This document shows, one piece after another, positions 37,295 to 48,415 of a stretch of DNA of 64,000 bases; the first letter of the stretch is position 1; each line of letters opens with the position of its first letter. Source of the DNA: Inia geoffrensis (Eukaryota; Chordata; Mammalia; Artiodactyla; Iniidae); NCBI GenBank assembly GCA_036417435.1, contig CM070902.1:178612445-178676444 (forward strand), given 5' to 3'. The notes beneath the pieces were generated by a model. That model did not search any database. It was not told where the DNA came from and worked only from the letters and a program-made list of their open reading frames with translations. The translations under genes were made by a program, and so were the position numbers.

Positions 37295-37961
37295 TTCTTT
37301 TTTTAATTGGAATATAATTGCTTTACAATGTTGTGTTAGTTTCTGCCGTACAATGAAGTGAATCAGCTGCGTGTACATACACATCCCCTCCCCCTTGGAC
37401 CTCCGTCCCCCCACCATCCCACCCATGTAGGTCATCACAGAGCACTGAGCTGAGCCTCCTGTGCTGTACAGGAGGTTCCCACTAGCTGTCTGTTTTACAC
37501 ATGGTAGTGTATATACGTCAATCCTAATTGCCCAATTCGTCCTAAATAGACATTTCTTCAAAGAACACATACAGATGGCCAAGAGGCACATGAAAAGGTA
37601 CTCAACATCACTAATTATTAGAGAAATGAGGTATCACCTCACACCGGTCAGAATGGCCATCATCAAAAAATCTACAAACCATAAATGCTGGAGAGGGTGT
37701 GGAGAAAAGGGAACCCTCCTGCACTGCTGGTGGGAATGTAAATTGATACAGTCACTATGGAGAACAGTATGGAGGTTCCTCAAGAAACTAAAAATAGAAC
37801 TACCATACGACCCAGCAGTCCCACTACTGGGCATATACCCTGAGAAAACCGTAATTCAAAAAGGACACATGTACCCCAGTGTTCATTGCCGCACTATTTA
37901 CAATAGCCAGGACATGGAAGCAACCTAAATGTCCAACGAGAGATGAATGGATAAAGAAGAC
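37295..37961. mobile_element. L1 insertion with internal inversion (twin-priming structure)
   Basis: The left segment (37295 to about 37540) is the L1 3' UTR in minus orientation, starting with the T tract. The right segment (about 37541-37961) is the C-terminal ORF2 region in plus orientation, translating in frame as [30 protein letters not shown] and LLGIYPEKT. Target-site duplications flank the whole unit: gtgattcatgcttt at 37281-37294 and gtgattcattcttt at 37962-37975, one mismatch. The 155-codon ORF at 37461-37928 is this inverted fragment and not a gene. Confidence 0.93.
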
Positions 37962-37975
37962 GTGATTCATTCTTT

Positions 37976-38305
37976 ATACGTGTCAGTTTTAACCAAACAG
38001 CTCATAGGATCCATACATTTGAGAAAATGCTATCATTAAGAAGAGTCTTCAAATATGCACTTGTTTGAGTTATGCTATTAAAGTATTTGAATGCTTCAAA
38101 CATTAAACCCAGAACTTTAAAATTTTTACCTCTTCCTTTAACTAAGATGACATACTTGTATTGTTATTTATTGAAGGTTACTTTAAAACCACATGAACCT
38201 GATTTTATATATCATGTAACCTTCAATTTTTACATCCTCTGACAGTCTTAGAACAAAACTAAAGGGTCAGTGTGATTAGTGTTATGTACTCCTGAAGAGG
38301 TCGAT
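37976..38305. other. Unique intronic sequence
   Basis: AT-rich, with no recognisable repeat or exon. Confidence 0.4.
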
Positions 38306-38462
38306 TTTTTTTTTAATTGAGGTATAGTTGATTTGCATGTCGTGCTAGTTTCAGGTGTCCAGCGCAGTGATTCAGTTACACGGGGGTGTGTGTGTGTGTG
38401 TCCTTTTTCAGATTCTTTTCCCTTATTCTTATAAAATATCAAGTGGAGTTCCCTGTGCAGAA
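38306..38462 (-). mobile_element. L1 3' end, 5'-truncated
   Basis: 'aattgaggtatagttgattt', 'agtgattcagttacac' and 'ggagttccctgtgcag' antisense, with a (GT)n tract at 38386-38401. Confidence 0.85.
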
Positions 38463-38564
38463 GTTAATTTTTGAAAGTCAAGTATATTTTAAACATATTT
38501 TGGAAAGGCAGTGCTCAAGGATGTCATCTTGGAAGTAGTTGAATCAGGCAGAAGAGAATGAACA

Positions 38565-38680
38565 CATGTTGACGGCTTGATGGGCGCTTTTATGTCATTG
38601 AGTCCCCATACTGCGGTATTACCACCATTTTACAGGTTATGACTCAGAGAACTGAGGGTGTTAATTAGGATTTTCCTCAC
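38565..38680 (+). mobile_element. MIR-type SINE fragment
   Basis: 'ttgatgggcgcttttatgtc' followed by 'accaccattttacaggttat' and 'gactcagagaactgaggg' keeps the MIR order. Confidence 0.55.
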
Positions 38681-39255
38681 TCTGGTTAAAGCCAGGCTGC
38701 TTCTGCGCTGGTTTGGGAAATATATTAGGAGGATCACTGAGGACGGAAGAGCAAATGTTTTCCTGTTAAAACACCTAAGTTTTATTTCTGCTGATTACGA
38801 CGTCCTGGCTTGTTTGGGAACTTTGAGAAGTTGGGGAACTAAATTAGAACTTGCCAATGTTGTAAATCAATATTGAGGGTTATTGTACTTTCTCCACACG
38901 CTTACCTTTAAAATGGAAACAAGACGTATAAGCTCCTTTAAAAGTCACTTTCAAAGGTATTGTTACAAAAAAAAAAAAAAAAACAAGGTAAAAATGCCAA
39001 TGGAGTTAATAATTTCACTTACCCATCAAACTCAATTGCTGTTGAAAAATTACACTTGCCTGTAAGTACCCTAGCAAGCTTTTCAGCTCCAAAGAATTTT
39101 TCAGAATTTCATCATGAAGGAAACTTTGAAGGCTAAAATTGATACAAAGAAACAGGAAAATAAAGTTGGAAAACAAGCATAACAGGGTGAACGAGACTCC
39201 ACTGAAAGTCTCCTGTGAAGCACCTACTCAGTGAATCCCACTGAAATAAAAAAGA
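38681..39255. other. Unique intronic sequence
   Basis: No recognised repeat except an A run near 38966-38983. Confidence 0.4.
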
Positions 39256-39265
39256 CCCAGAGCAT

Positions 39266-39493
39266 GTTTGTTTTTTGTTTTTTTTTCGTTACGCGGGCCT
39301 CTCACTGTTGTGGCCTCTCCCGTTGCGGAGCACAGGCTCCGGACGCGCAGGCTCCGGACGCGCAGGCTCAGCGGCCACGGCTCACGGGCCCAGCCGCTCC
39401 GCGGCATGTGGGATCTTCCCGGACCAGGGCACGAACCCATGTCCCCTGCATCGGCAGGCGGACTCCCAACCACTGCGCCACCAGGGAAGCCCC
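39266..39493 (-). mobile_element. CHR-type SINE with internal 15-base duplication and target-site duplication
   Basis: Standard element between cccagagcat repeats (39256-39265 and 39494-39503). The caggctccggacgcg segment, present once in the sister copies, occurs twice in a row near 39332-39361. Confidence 0.95.
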
Positions 39494-39785
39494 CCCAGAG
39501 CATTTTTAGTTTGAAATTTTGCAATTTGTGCACAGTGTCTGAAATATAGAAGACATTTGGTAAGATTTGAAATGAATGGGAGAGGAAACGCTCATGTAAG
39601 CACTAATATGCCCAGGGCATGTCATTTCGCAGCTGTCTGCCGGGTGGCTACTTGAAGGCCACCAAAGGTCCAGTGAACAGAGAGGAAATTCAGGCACCTA
39701 AATGTCTTGGTGTCTTGGCCCCAGAACAGAGGTCCTGCATCTGCCTAGGTGTTTCCACTTTAGAGAACTGAGTCAGTTTTTAAAT

Positions 39786-39898
39786 GATAATGGAAAAGAA
39801 CATGAAGAAGAATGAATATATGTGCATAACTGAATCACTTTGCTGTACGACAGGAATTAACACAACATTGGAAATCAGCTGTACTTCAATAAGATAAA
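39786..39898 (+). mobile_element. L1 3' terminal fragment (first of two in tandem)
   Basis: 'ataactgaatcactttgctg', 'aattaacacaacattgg' and 'acttcaataagataaa' end this ~110-base L1 tail. Confidence 0.85.
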
Positions 39899-39904
39899 TT
39901 GAAG

Positions 39905-40115
39905 CACACACTGTACACACTGCTATATTTAAAATGGGACCTACTGTATAGCACGGGGACCTCTACCTCTGCTCAATATTCTGTAATCAGCTAAATGAGA
40001 AAATAATTTGAAAAAGAACACATACATATATATGTACGACTGAATCACTTTGCTGTACACCTGAAACTAACACAACATTTTTAATCAGCTATACTCCGAT
40101 ATAACATTAAAAAGT
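39905..40115 (+). mobile_element. L1 3' end (second of two in tandem)
   Basis: Directly behind the previous tail the L1 3' UTR starts again ('gggacctactgtatagcacg') and repeats the same terminal block ('gactgaatcactttgctgta', 'ctgaaactaacacaacattt'). Confidence 0.88.
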
Positions 40116-41509
40116 TTTTTAAAAAGTAAGTCAGCTTTTGTTTTAGTGTGAGTAAAATTAACACTATTTACTTTACTAGTGGAAGTAAAAGTTTCACTAT
40201 TTCGGAAATACCTGCCTTGTACCTTTTTCCCTGTGTTTTTCCACTGCGGGTAGTTATCCAGAGCTGGATTAAGGCTGTCATCTGCCTTAAAATACTATGT
40301 GAATTATTTTAAGGACTCCCAAAGCAGATTTGCTTAAGAAAGCTAAGGTGTCTATTAAAAACTTTTATTTTTTTTTCCTTTGGAAGAATAAGGCATTGAA
40401 ATGGCAATTATCTTAAGACTCTAAAATAAAATCTGAGATAGGAATAGGAAGTAAGCGTGGATAGCTCCAGGTCAGCCTGTGCGAGTGTCTTAATACTGTC
40501 TCTGAAATTGTGCTTTTAAACTTCACGCCGTCGCTAAAGAGGAAATGCCTTTTTCCAGAAGAATAACATTCTGATAACAGCTTGAACAAAAATGGCATTT
40601 TCCCGCCGGGTATAAGTTAATGAAATAGCATTAGGTATAATTAGTCGTTTTAGGAGAAGACATGTGAAATACACAGAATTGTTCCAGAAACAGAAAGACA
40701 CTGCGTGCCAAAACTTGATTTCCAGTGCTTGTGTGAGGCAATGCGAAAATACATGACACATCTTTTGGATGAGATTCTTTAGAAGTCATCTCAAACATTC
40801 TGACAGAAATATTTTCCTTTCTTTTTGGAAGATGATGAGTGATGCTTTGTGGTATTCTAATCCCATTACTGGTAGAGGTAATAAAAAGAACTCCCGAATC
40901 CACCCAGGCCTGCAGTGTTTTGTTTAAAGTCGGGGGGATCCCTTTCAGACTTGGTTTTCTGCAGGGAACTGACTTTGCCCTGAGTTTAATGTTTGCTTGT
41001 TGCGCAGTCACCTCGTGGAACTCCAGAAGAATTTCCTGTTTTGTGACTCGATGTCAAGAAGGGTACGTTTGACTGAAGTCTGTAATGGTGATGACACTGA
41101 TTGAGAATTGTGCGTTCATACTGCGTATTGAAATTGGCCTCCCCAAATCTTGGGATCATGCTTTTCGTTTATCCTCAGGTGATGTTTTCTCTTCCCATAG
41201 AATTCCCTGTTACATAAAAAGCCTTCACTGTTGCCCCTGGCTTGCCATAAATGGCACAAACGGTGTCGCATCGTTCCACGCTTGAGCAGTTTAAGGAAAT
41301 TTAACTCTTTGAAAGCACCGTCTTGGACCTTCCGTTGGGGCCCTCATGCATCTGGTTTTCACTTCTTTATATTGTGAGGTGCGGCAATTTAGCTTAAGTA
41401 AAAGGGTTCAGTCATTTGACTTGAAGGTAGATGGAATTTTGTATTTTAACTGTAATTTTGTATCACGCTGATTTTAAAAACTCCAGTCCACCAACATGAG
41501 TAATCGTAG
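40116..41509. other. Unique intronic sequence
   Basis: No recognised repeat. The 126-codon minus-strand ORF at 40631-41011 has no domain and I treat it as chance. Confidence 0.45.
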
Positions 41510-41830
41510 TACAAACCATTTCTGTAACATCTGCTACTTTATTGGATTCTTGATATATGTCATCTCGTTTCCTTTTTTTTGGCTGCGCACCATAGCTTGA
41601 GGGATCTTAGTTCCCCAACCATGGGTGCATGCCAGACCCCGGCAGTGAAAGCACCGAGTCCTAACCACTGGACCGCCAGGGAATTCCCTCATTTATTCTT
41701 TATAATAGCTATGGGAAATGATTCCCATTTTACCTGTGAGGAAGCATGCCCAGAAAGAATGCAGCTTGCCTAAGGTTCAGAGCAAATAAACAGGAAACAA
41801 TGACAGTCAAACCGTGAATTTCAACCATAG
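41510..41830 (+). mobile_element. MIR-type SINE split by a younger SINE
   Basis: The left part ('attggattcttgatatatgt') and right part ('ttcccattttacctgtgagg', 'cagcttgcctaaggttcaga') read as one MIR when the insertion at 41573-41688 is skipped. Confidence 0.6.
41573..41688 (-). mobile_element. CHR-type SINE, short form, inside a MIR
   Basis: T tract followed by 'ggctgcgcaccatagcttga' and ending 'cgccagggaattccc'. Only the tRNA-related half is present. Confidence 0.88.
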
Positions 41831-42855
41831 TACGTGATATCCCCTAATCAACTTTTGCTCAATAAGAACTTTTTTAACATTTTATTTTGAGATAATTGTA
41901 AATTGACATTCACCTGTAAGAAAGGTCCTGTACACCCTTCACCTGGCTTTCCCCAAGGGTTTGCTTCGTGCATGACCATACATAGAACAATTTCACAACT
42001 TAGCAAGTGACACTGTTACAGCCCACCGACCTCAAGAAGAAATTTTTGACTGAAAATACACAACACCGTGGTAGGTATTACATGAAGGTGCTATATGAAA
42101 AGACTTTTACAAATAAAAGCTAAAAGGACATTTGATTAATAGACAGTTTTTAAAATGGCTCAATCAAGAAAGAGCACATATTTTTGTATCACGAAATGGC
42201 TTCAGAACATCAGCCTCGGTCATGAGAAGAATTTCTGTCCTGAACTAGGTGATCTTATGATGTTCATCTGAAATTCTGTAGTGTGGTGCAGAACCATTTT
42301 TGCAGCATTTTAGACTGGAACATCTATCATAGATTAAAGCTTAGAAAATCAAAAGTAATACCACAAATCACCCCTCTGGATGTGGGATTCGGAGTGAACA
42401 TATGAAACGTACATAGTCACTATAAATAAATCCGTGAGTAAGGGTCTGCTGCTTCTGAGACAGAGATTAATGAAGTTTTAGGATGCTGAGAGCTCCAGAT
42501 ATAATCTATAGCTTTAAACTGATGTCAAGATTCAGAACTGATTGCTTTAAAAGCCCTTCATCTCTCCAGAAGAGATTGATGACTTCAGTGCTACTAGGTC
42601 TCTTCTCATGCGAAATCTGTATAATGTGGTTCCAACAGGTATGGTATGTGGGAGTATTTACATAGTAAATGTAACTGTACAATATGTAAAAGTTAGCCTA
42701 TTACAAAAGCAAAATACAGTAACATGTGATATTTTCCAGGTCTTTTTAAATTTTAGAATTCTGTGGAATGCAGCTCCTGAATGCCTTGGGGGCTGATAGC
42801 TCGTCCATTAGTTGGTAGAGAGCTCAGAAGGAGAGTCCTAACAATGATACACATA
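41831..42855. other. Unique intronic sequence
   Basis: A short old L1-like stretch may be present at 41870-41960 ('gagataattgtaaattgaca'), but it is too brief to call firmly. The rest shows no repeat or exon. Confidence 0.4.
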
Positions 42856-42870
42856 TTCTGTAAGCATTTA

Positions 42871-43069
42871 ATTTTTTAAATTTAAAAAAATTTATTAAAG
42901 TTTAGTTGATTTACAATGTTCTGTTAGTTTCTGGTGTACAGCAAAGTAATTCAGTTACACATATAATGTAGATATAGACGTATAACGTCTTCATCTTCTT
43001 TTCCATGACGGTTTATCACAGGACATTGAGTATAGTTCCCTGCGCTATACAGTATGACCTTGCTGTTTA
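42871..43069 (-). mobile_element. L1 3' end with 15-base target-site duplication
   Basis: Antisense L1 tail with 'gttgatttacaatgttctgt' and 'tagttccctgcgctatacag'. Flanks are ttctgtaagcattta (42856-42870) and ttctataagcattta (43070-43084), one mismatch. Confidence 0.93.
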
Positions 43070-43084
43070 TTCTATAAGCATTTA

Positions 43085-44095
43085 CTTTTAACTTCACTAC
43101 TTTTTATTTAAGACAAGACCTTTTATTTAAGTAGGGATATGCTACTTGGAAACTTGCTGTATCTCTTTCAAAAGTCATAGCTGTAATGCCTTAATATTGA
43201 CTTTCAGTTTGTATGTCTTTAAGTAGAAAATGAGAAGTCAAAGGTAGCTTTCAGTGCAATCTAAGTGCAGAATTCCACTGAGCTGTTGTGAGGTTTTCCC
43301 TCCTAAATGTTCGTTTTCTCTCTCATACCTCTCTGAATAGCAGCTTTGGCTAGTAACTCATTCTGGATGGAATCCTTCCCAATTACCTCAGCTTTCAAAG
43401 AGACACCTGCTCTGTTTGATTGGGTTACATAATATTTAAATAAGGAGCATTACAGTAGCAGGTACTACTGATAGGAGGAGTTTGGGGAACAATACAACTG
43501 TCTCTTGGTAGGTGTGGAATCCAACTGGAAAGAGCAGAAAGGATGCCAGTAGCGTTCAGTGAGTTGTGGGCGTCATCGGTCAGCGTGCTTTGCGTGATAG
43601 GAAAGCTACCTAAACCAGGAGGCCAGTCGAGTGAAGGTCAGTTAAGATAAGGACTCTCATCCTTCGTGCAGTTTTGATATTGATGCTGCCTGATAGTGTG
43701 CCATTGGGAAACTGTAAATTTAATGAGTGTGGCCAGTAGAAATGTAGCGGTAACTGTGTCTTCGTATGGCTGTCAGAGTGGGAACAACACGCCTGGCACA
43801 AATTAGACATTTAGCGCATTTTCATTCTCTTCCGTAATTTTTCCTGTGATTTAGCTTTGCTGTTTTTCAAGCTGCAGAGAAGAGCATGGCATCTGGAAGT
43901 TACTTAGTTTGAAGGAGTGAGTTTCCGACTCAGTCGGAATATCCTTTATAGAGAACTTCATAGAGTTCTCCTATAATATCCTGTATAGAGAACTCCCGAC
44001 GAAGATTTAGGAAGAGTTGTTTTTATCTTACTGAAAACGTAAAATAGCTTATGAAAAATATTAGATATTTACCAAAGTAAATGGTGGAGCAGGCT
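43085..44095. other. Unique intronic sequence with a small hairpin cluster
   Basis: No transposable element recognised. A cluster of inverted and direct repeats lies at 43923-43994. Confidence 0.45.
43923..43994. repeat. Hairpin and direct-repeat cluster
   Basis: A perfect hairpin ttccgac-tca-gtcggaa (43923-43939) overlaps the first of two copies of aatatcct(t/g)tatagagaact (43938-43957 and 43975-43994). An inverted partner (agttctccta) lies between them. Confidence 0.75.
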
Positions 44096-44145
44096 TTCCT
44101 TTTCCTCCCTCCCTCCTTCCTTCCTTTTTCTTTCTTCCTTCCTTC

Positions 44146-44184
<39 letters not shown>

Positions 44185-44296
44185 TTCTTTCTTTCTTTCC
44201 TTCTTTCCTTCTTTCCTTCTTTCTTTCCTTCTTTCCTTCTTTCTTTCCTTCTTTCCTTCTTTCTCTCTCTCTCTCTCTCTTTCTCTCTTTCTTTCC
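44096..44296 (+). repeat. (TTTC)n/(TC)n pyrimidine microsatellite
   Basis: Two hundred bases of almost pure pyrimidine on the + strand: TTCC units, about ten pure TTTC units, mixed TTTC/TTCC, then (TC)n at about 44262-44280. The Phe/Ser/Leu ORF at 44081-44305 is its translation. Confidence 0.97.
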
Positions 44297-46671
44297 TCTT
44301 CCTAAATGCTCCTTATCCTAAACAACTGCTTGACTTTTGTTATTTTCAAAGTTAGTATTTCAGGATTTTGTCTATACTTTCTCACCCTTTCCTCACTTGG
44401 GAAAATGCCATTTTGTTGTTGTTGTTTCGTTTTGTTTTTCAACTCTTCTGTAAGTTAACCCGACTTTTTGGCCTTCCATTTCTTTTTTGTAAAGAATGCT
44501 AGTTAAATGTACTAGATCAGTTTCACAACCCACTAAACACGCCACAACTTGAGTTGGAGAAATCTGACCTCAGTTGTCAAAGATGCATCATTTGTAGATG
44601 GAAGAGTAGGGCTTTGGACCATTTTACTCACCTTCCTGGGAAGGTACCATATTATGCTAAAATACGTAAGAATTCATTCTTAAAATCCCCAAAATTGATG
44701 TTAAAGAACGCTTTCCATGATCCCCTGCAAAATGTCCCATGGATTTTGGGAAATGGAGACTCAAGGTCTTTCATCAGTGTTGACCCGTTGAAAAGTTACT
44801 CCTTTGGGAGATTGTGCTTGATGGTGACTTCTCAGAATTGTACTGACACCTGAATGACGATAGGAACTATGGATTGAATGCCTCCCTGTAGTCTACGGTA
44901 TTTAAATGCACAGCTTGTTTGCGACGATGCACTATTGGCTTAGTTTGCTTCCGCGCTTGGCTTTTGAAGAGCTCGTCCATCTTCTAGTGCAGGAACTTAG
45001 GGTTCACTTAGCAGTTTCTGAATCAGCACTCCAGGGCCCACCTGTCCCCCGCGACTGTTTGGTGCCGACGGCCATCCGCACGAGGGAAGGACATGGCTTC
45101 TTGCACACGCTGCAGTTCTCTGTGAGTTTTCAGTGACACCAGAGCAGGGGCTGGAGCTGGGATGGGAAGCTGTCTCAGGGCCAACTCATGAGGCTGGGGC
45201 TTGAATTAGTTCTCTGTGCCGTCCATGGTCCAACTGGAAACACAGATGAAAGGTTTTGGAAAGCACCGTTTTTCATGGTTTAGACAGGTCTCTGGGCTTC
45301 CTGAGCTGTGCACATGACATGAAATGGGGCCTTTCATGGTATTTACTCTCTGTGTATTAATGACACTTCTGCTCGAAGATAAAGCACTTTCGGTAAAAAT
45401 AACTTGTCACTCAGTTGAGACATTTTGCTTGGAAGATGCTTTAGTTTCAAAATATTTCTCTGCTCACGAGTGCTCTTCTGTTCCCCTGCTCATCTGAGTT
45501 TTTCTAATTTTGATGTGTTGGTTTTTGTTTCTAAATCTTCTGCTCTATGGTTTTTACCTTTGTCTTGCATCTATGTAAGGTGACTGCTACTAACATCTTT
45601 TATTACTTTTAGAACAATGTCCTGTGTAATGGTAAATAATTAAAGCAAAATATTTTGTATGGAGTGTGACTTTTAGGTCTTAATTCAATTCCAGATTGTC
45701 TCAAGCAACCCACAGCATTGCCATTTTATTCTTACTCTGAGTAAGTTGTATTCATAACAGTTGTATTTTTCTTCATATGTTTGGGTTATTGCTCCAATGA
45801 AATCTGTATTTTTCAATCTTTTATCCGTATCTAAATCATACAGATATTAATACTTACTGAATCATTTTCCTATCAATGCTCTACTTTTGAGAACATTAAG
45901 AATTTCAGTCTCTTGTCACATTTGTTTTAAGTATGGGCAAAGATGCTAGACTTTTTTTCTTGACCCTTGGGATTGAGAGGAAATATTTACAGATGTTAAC
46001 CATAGTGAAACTGCTTTTCACATATCCCTTTTGATCTCTATGAATAATAAACGGGAGGGTTTCATTAGGCGTACACAGTTTCCAGGCCTTCCTAGAATAG
46101 ATTTGAAAGTTGATGGCCAAATGGAGATTAGGCTTTCAGGCCCAAGACAGACAGGGTATTACATTGTTGCTACCGTAGCTATATGTACTATGTAGTGAAT
46201 GCACATTTTTAATTTGCTTTCAAGCTTGCCTTTGTAGTGCATCTGTGTAAAGTTACTGCTACTAACATATTTTACTACTTTTAGAACAATTCTGTTGGGC
46301 ATTATGTTATAGTTAATAACTAAAGCTAAATAATTAATACGTAAACCTTTGTTTTTAAGATGTATTTAACTGCTATAAAATCTTTGTTGGCACTGCTTTG
46401 TATTTAGCAGATCTTCCCCCAGTCAACATGTGGGTCAATTCTTTAGAACTCAAGCCTTATTTTAAATTACCCTTACTTGTTAGGTCATTTTGTTTCATTT
46501 TTCACATTATTTCCTGTTTTGCTTTTTGCTTTCCTAAAGCTGTTGTTACTATACTCTTGATAAAAAAGAAAATTCATTTTCGAGGCCTCTTGGCTTGGAT
46601 GTTTTAAAGGCACATCAAACTCAATGTGGTCATTTTTAAATTTCAAAGTTCCTTATAAATGTTTTGTTGAT
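44297..46671. other. Unique intronic sequence
   Basis: A (TTG)n tract is near 44414-44425. The word 'agttactgctactaacat' at about 46251 recurs from 45580 ('ggtgactgctactaacat'), with similar following sequence, so a diverged local duplication of roughly 100 bases is possible. No exon seen. Confidence 0.4.
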
Positions 46672-46689
46672 CTAAAACAAATAGACTTT

Positions 46690-47095
46690 TTCTTCCTGTG
46701 GGGCTAGGCTAGTTGTAGAGCATGAGACTTCCTTAGTTCTGCAGCAAAAATGGATGTATTGGGGATCACCAAAGAATTGCATCTGGGGTTCTGCAACCTT
46801 GGCAAGGCACACACAGGTCCCTGCACAGCAAGGAGAGTAGACCTCTTTTAAAGAGGGGACAGGAAGCTGTGAGGGCTGTCGTAAGCCCAGAGACCACTGG
46901 ACGAGCCGAGAGTTCCAAAGCATCTTGGCTTTTTGTTGGCTGAGCTCTTGCCAGGCGAGCAGGGGAGTCCTCTTCTTTTTGCTGGGCTTGTGACTCCGTT
47001 TGAATTGAGGTTTCTGTTTATTAATTTTTACGGTATCACAAATTGAATGTAAACCATAATAATTATACTTTTCTTTTTTTTTTTTTTGTGCAGGG
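46690..47095 (-). mobile_element. Possible LTR-like sequence (low confidence)
   Basis: The block has an LTR-like texture: conserved-looking words such as 'ccaaagaattgcatctgggg' and 'cttttaaagagggg', raised GC, and sharp change to AT-rich flanks. A 142-codon minus-strand ORF (46672-47100) spans it but has a lysine-rich low-complexity start and no domain. I could not find clear LTR ends. Confidence 0.3.
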
Positions 47096-47124
47096 ACCAC
47101 TACAGTTCATCTAAATGCCTTGCC

Positions 47125-47225
47125 CTGCACAACTGTCTTCGTCGCTATTGTAGTCTCACTTCCTAGCAGGGTACCTGGCTCATAGAAAGCACTCCAAAAT
47201 TTTAAGCGGATGAATGAGTGATAGA
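47125..47225 (+). mobile_element. L2-type LINE 3' end fragment
   Basis: 'tcgctattgtagtctcactt', 'agggtacctggctcatagaa' and 'gcggatgaatgagtga' match the last ~100 bases of L2. Confidence 0.65.
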
Positions 47226-48164
47226 TAACATCTTTCATGGGTGTTCTCGTGGCAGGCAGGTGTTCCCATGATAGCCAGTAGCGCCGTCATTAGTAGCACT
47301 GGCTGGAAAGATGCCAGCCTCTGTATTCTGTTGTAAATAAATCAAGCCCTGGAGTGTGGAGCCAGGGAGGCATAGCCCTGGGCCCATTCAGAATGCTGAT
47401 CCTGGGAAAAACCTTGGTGGTTTGCTCAAGAAATCACTGTCGCTTTCAAGGTGTGAGAGTGATGCTTACTTAGGAACTAAAATTTAAAAGCGAGACAGGA
47501 AAAGAGATTCAGGCTATATGAAGTAATATAAAAATGTCCAAGTTCCTACCCTGTTAATTAACTGAATTGCTCGTTTCTTAGTAAAGCACCATAGTATCTA
47601 TACCTAGGTTAATATCATGTAAGTTTCCAGTCACACAATACTTTTACGTGCATTAACATGTTTATTTTAACACAGGTAACTGTGATGTTTAAAATCTCAA
47701 TAAATAATGGGTGCAAATTCCTGTGCTTACTTCTTGAACTTAGTATTTTTATTTAGAAAGTTTGGGGTGGGTAGGATTTGCAGGACACAAAGCAATGGCT
47801 CCTGGTGGCCGACTTAGGGCAAAGATTCTTTGTATTATTAATATTTGAATATTTTTAGTCTAACCAAGTTCATAGAGTTTCGAACGTGGAAGACCCCTAT
47901 CTATTAATTTTGCATAACTTCCATCTGGTTCAAGAATCTTTTGTTTCCCAAACAAAATGACTTTGTGACTTTGATGCAAAACTTATGAATTCATTGTCTT
48001 TTAAGCGGTTGAGGCCACTCTGCTTTTAAACAGTATTGTTTTTAGAAATTTCTTTTTTATATTAAGCAAAAATCTTTGTTCTCTTAACTCCCTCTTACTG
48101 GTCCTAATCTTTCCTTTGATACTGCCTGCAATAATTTTACGACATTCTACATCACTAGTAATGC
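47226..48164. other. Unique intronic sequence
   Basis: AT-rich, with no repeat or exon recognised. Confidence 0.4.
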
Positions 48165-48415
48165 ATAACCACCTGTTAGCTTATGAAATATATTTATGCA
48201 CATTATCTGATTTGAGCTTCAAAACAACCCAGTACATTAGGTGGCTTATGTATTATTATTATCCCCGGCACATAGACAAATACTCTAAAACGCAGAGAAA
48301 ATAAATGATTTGCTAATGGTCACACCCACAAATAATTCAGGGTGGATCCAGGTCCGTGCCCAGATGTTTGGATTCAAAATTCCATGTTCTTTCCATGATA
48401 CTGCGTTGCCTCAAA
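48165..48415 (+). mobile_element. MIR-type SINE
   Basis: 'cacattatctgatttgagct', 'ttattattatccccggcaca' and 'ttgctaatggtcacacccac' follow MIR order, ending with 'ccatgatactgcgttgcc'. Confidence 0.75.

Noticed and set aside
37461..37928. 155-codon ORF, one of the two longest in the window
   Set aside because: It starts in inverted L1 UTR and runs into an ORF2 C-terminal fragment. There is no intact L1 protein or promoter.
40631..41011. 126-codon minus-strand ORF in unique sequence
   Set aside because: No recognisable domain, no splice context and overlapping ORFs on the other strand. Chance is the simpler reading.
44081..44305. ORF of Phe, Ser and Leu resembling membrane segments
   Set aside because: It is the translation of a TTTC microsatellite.
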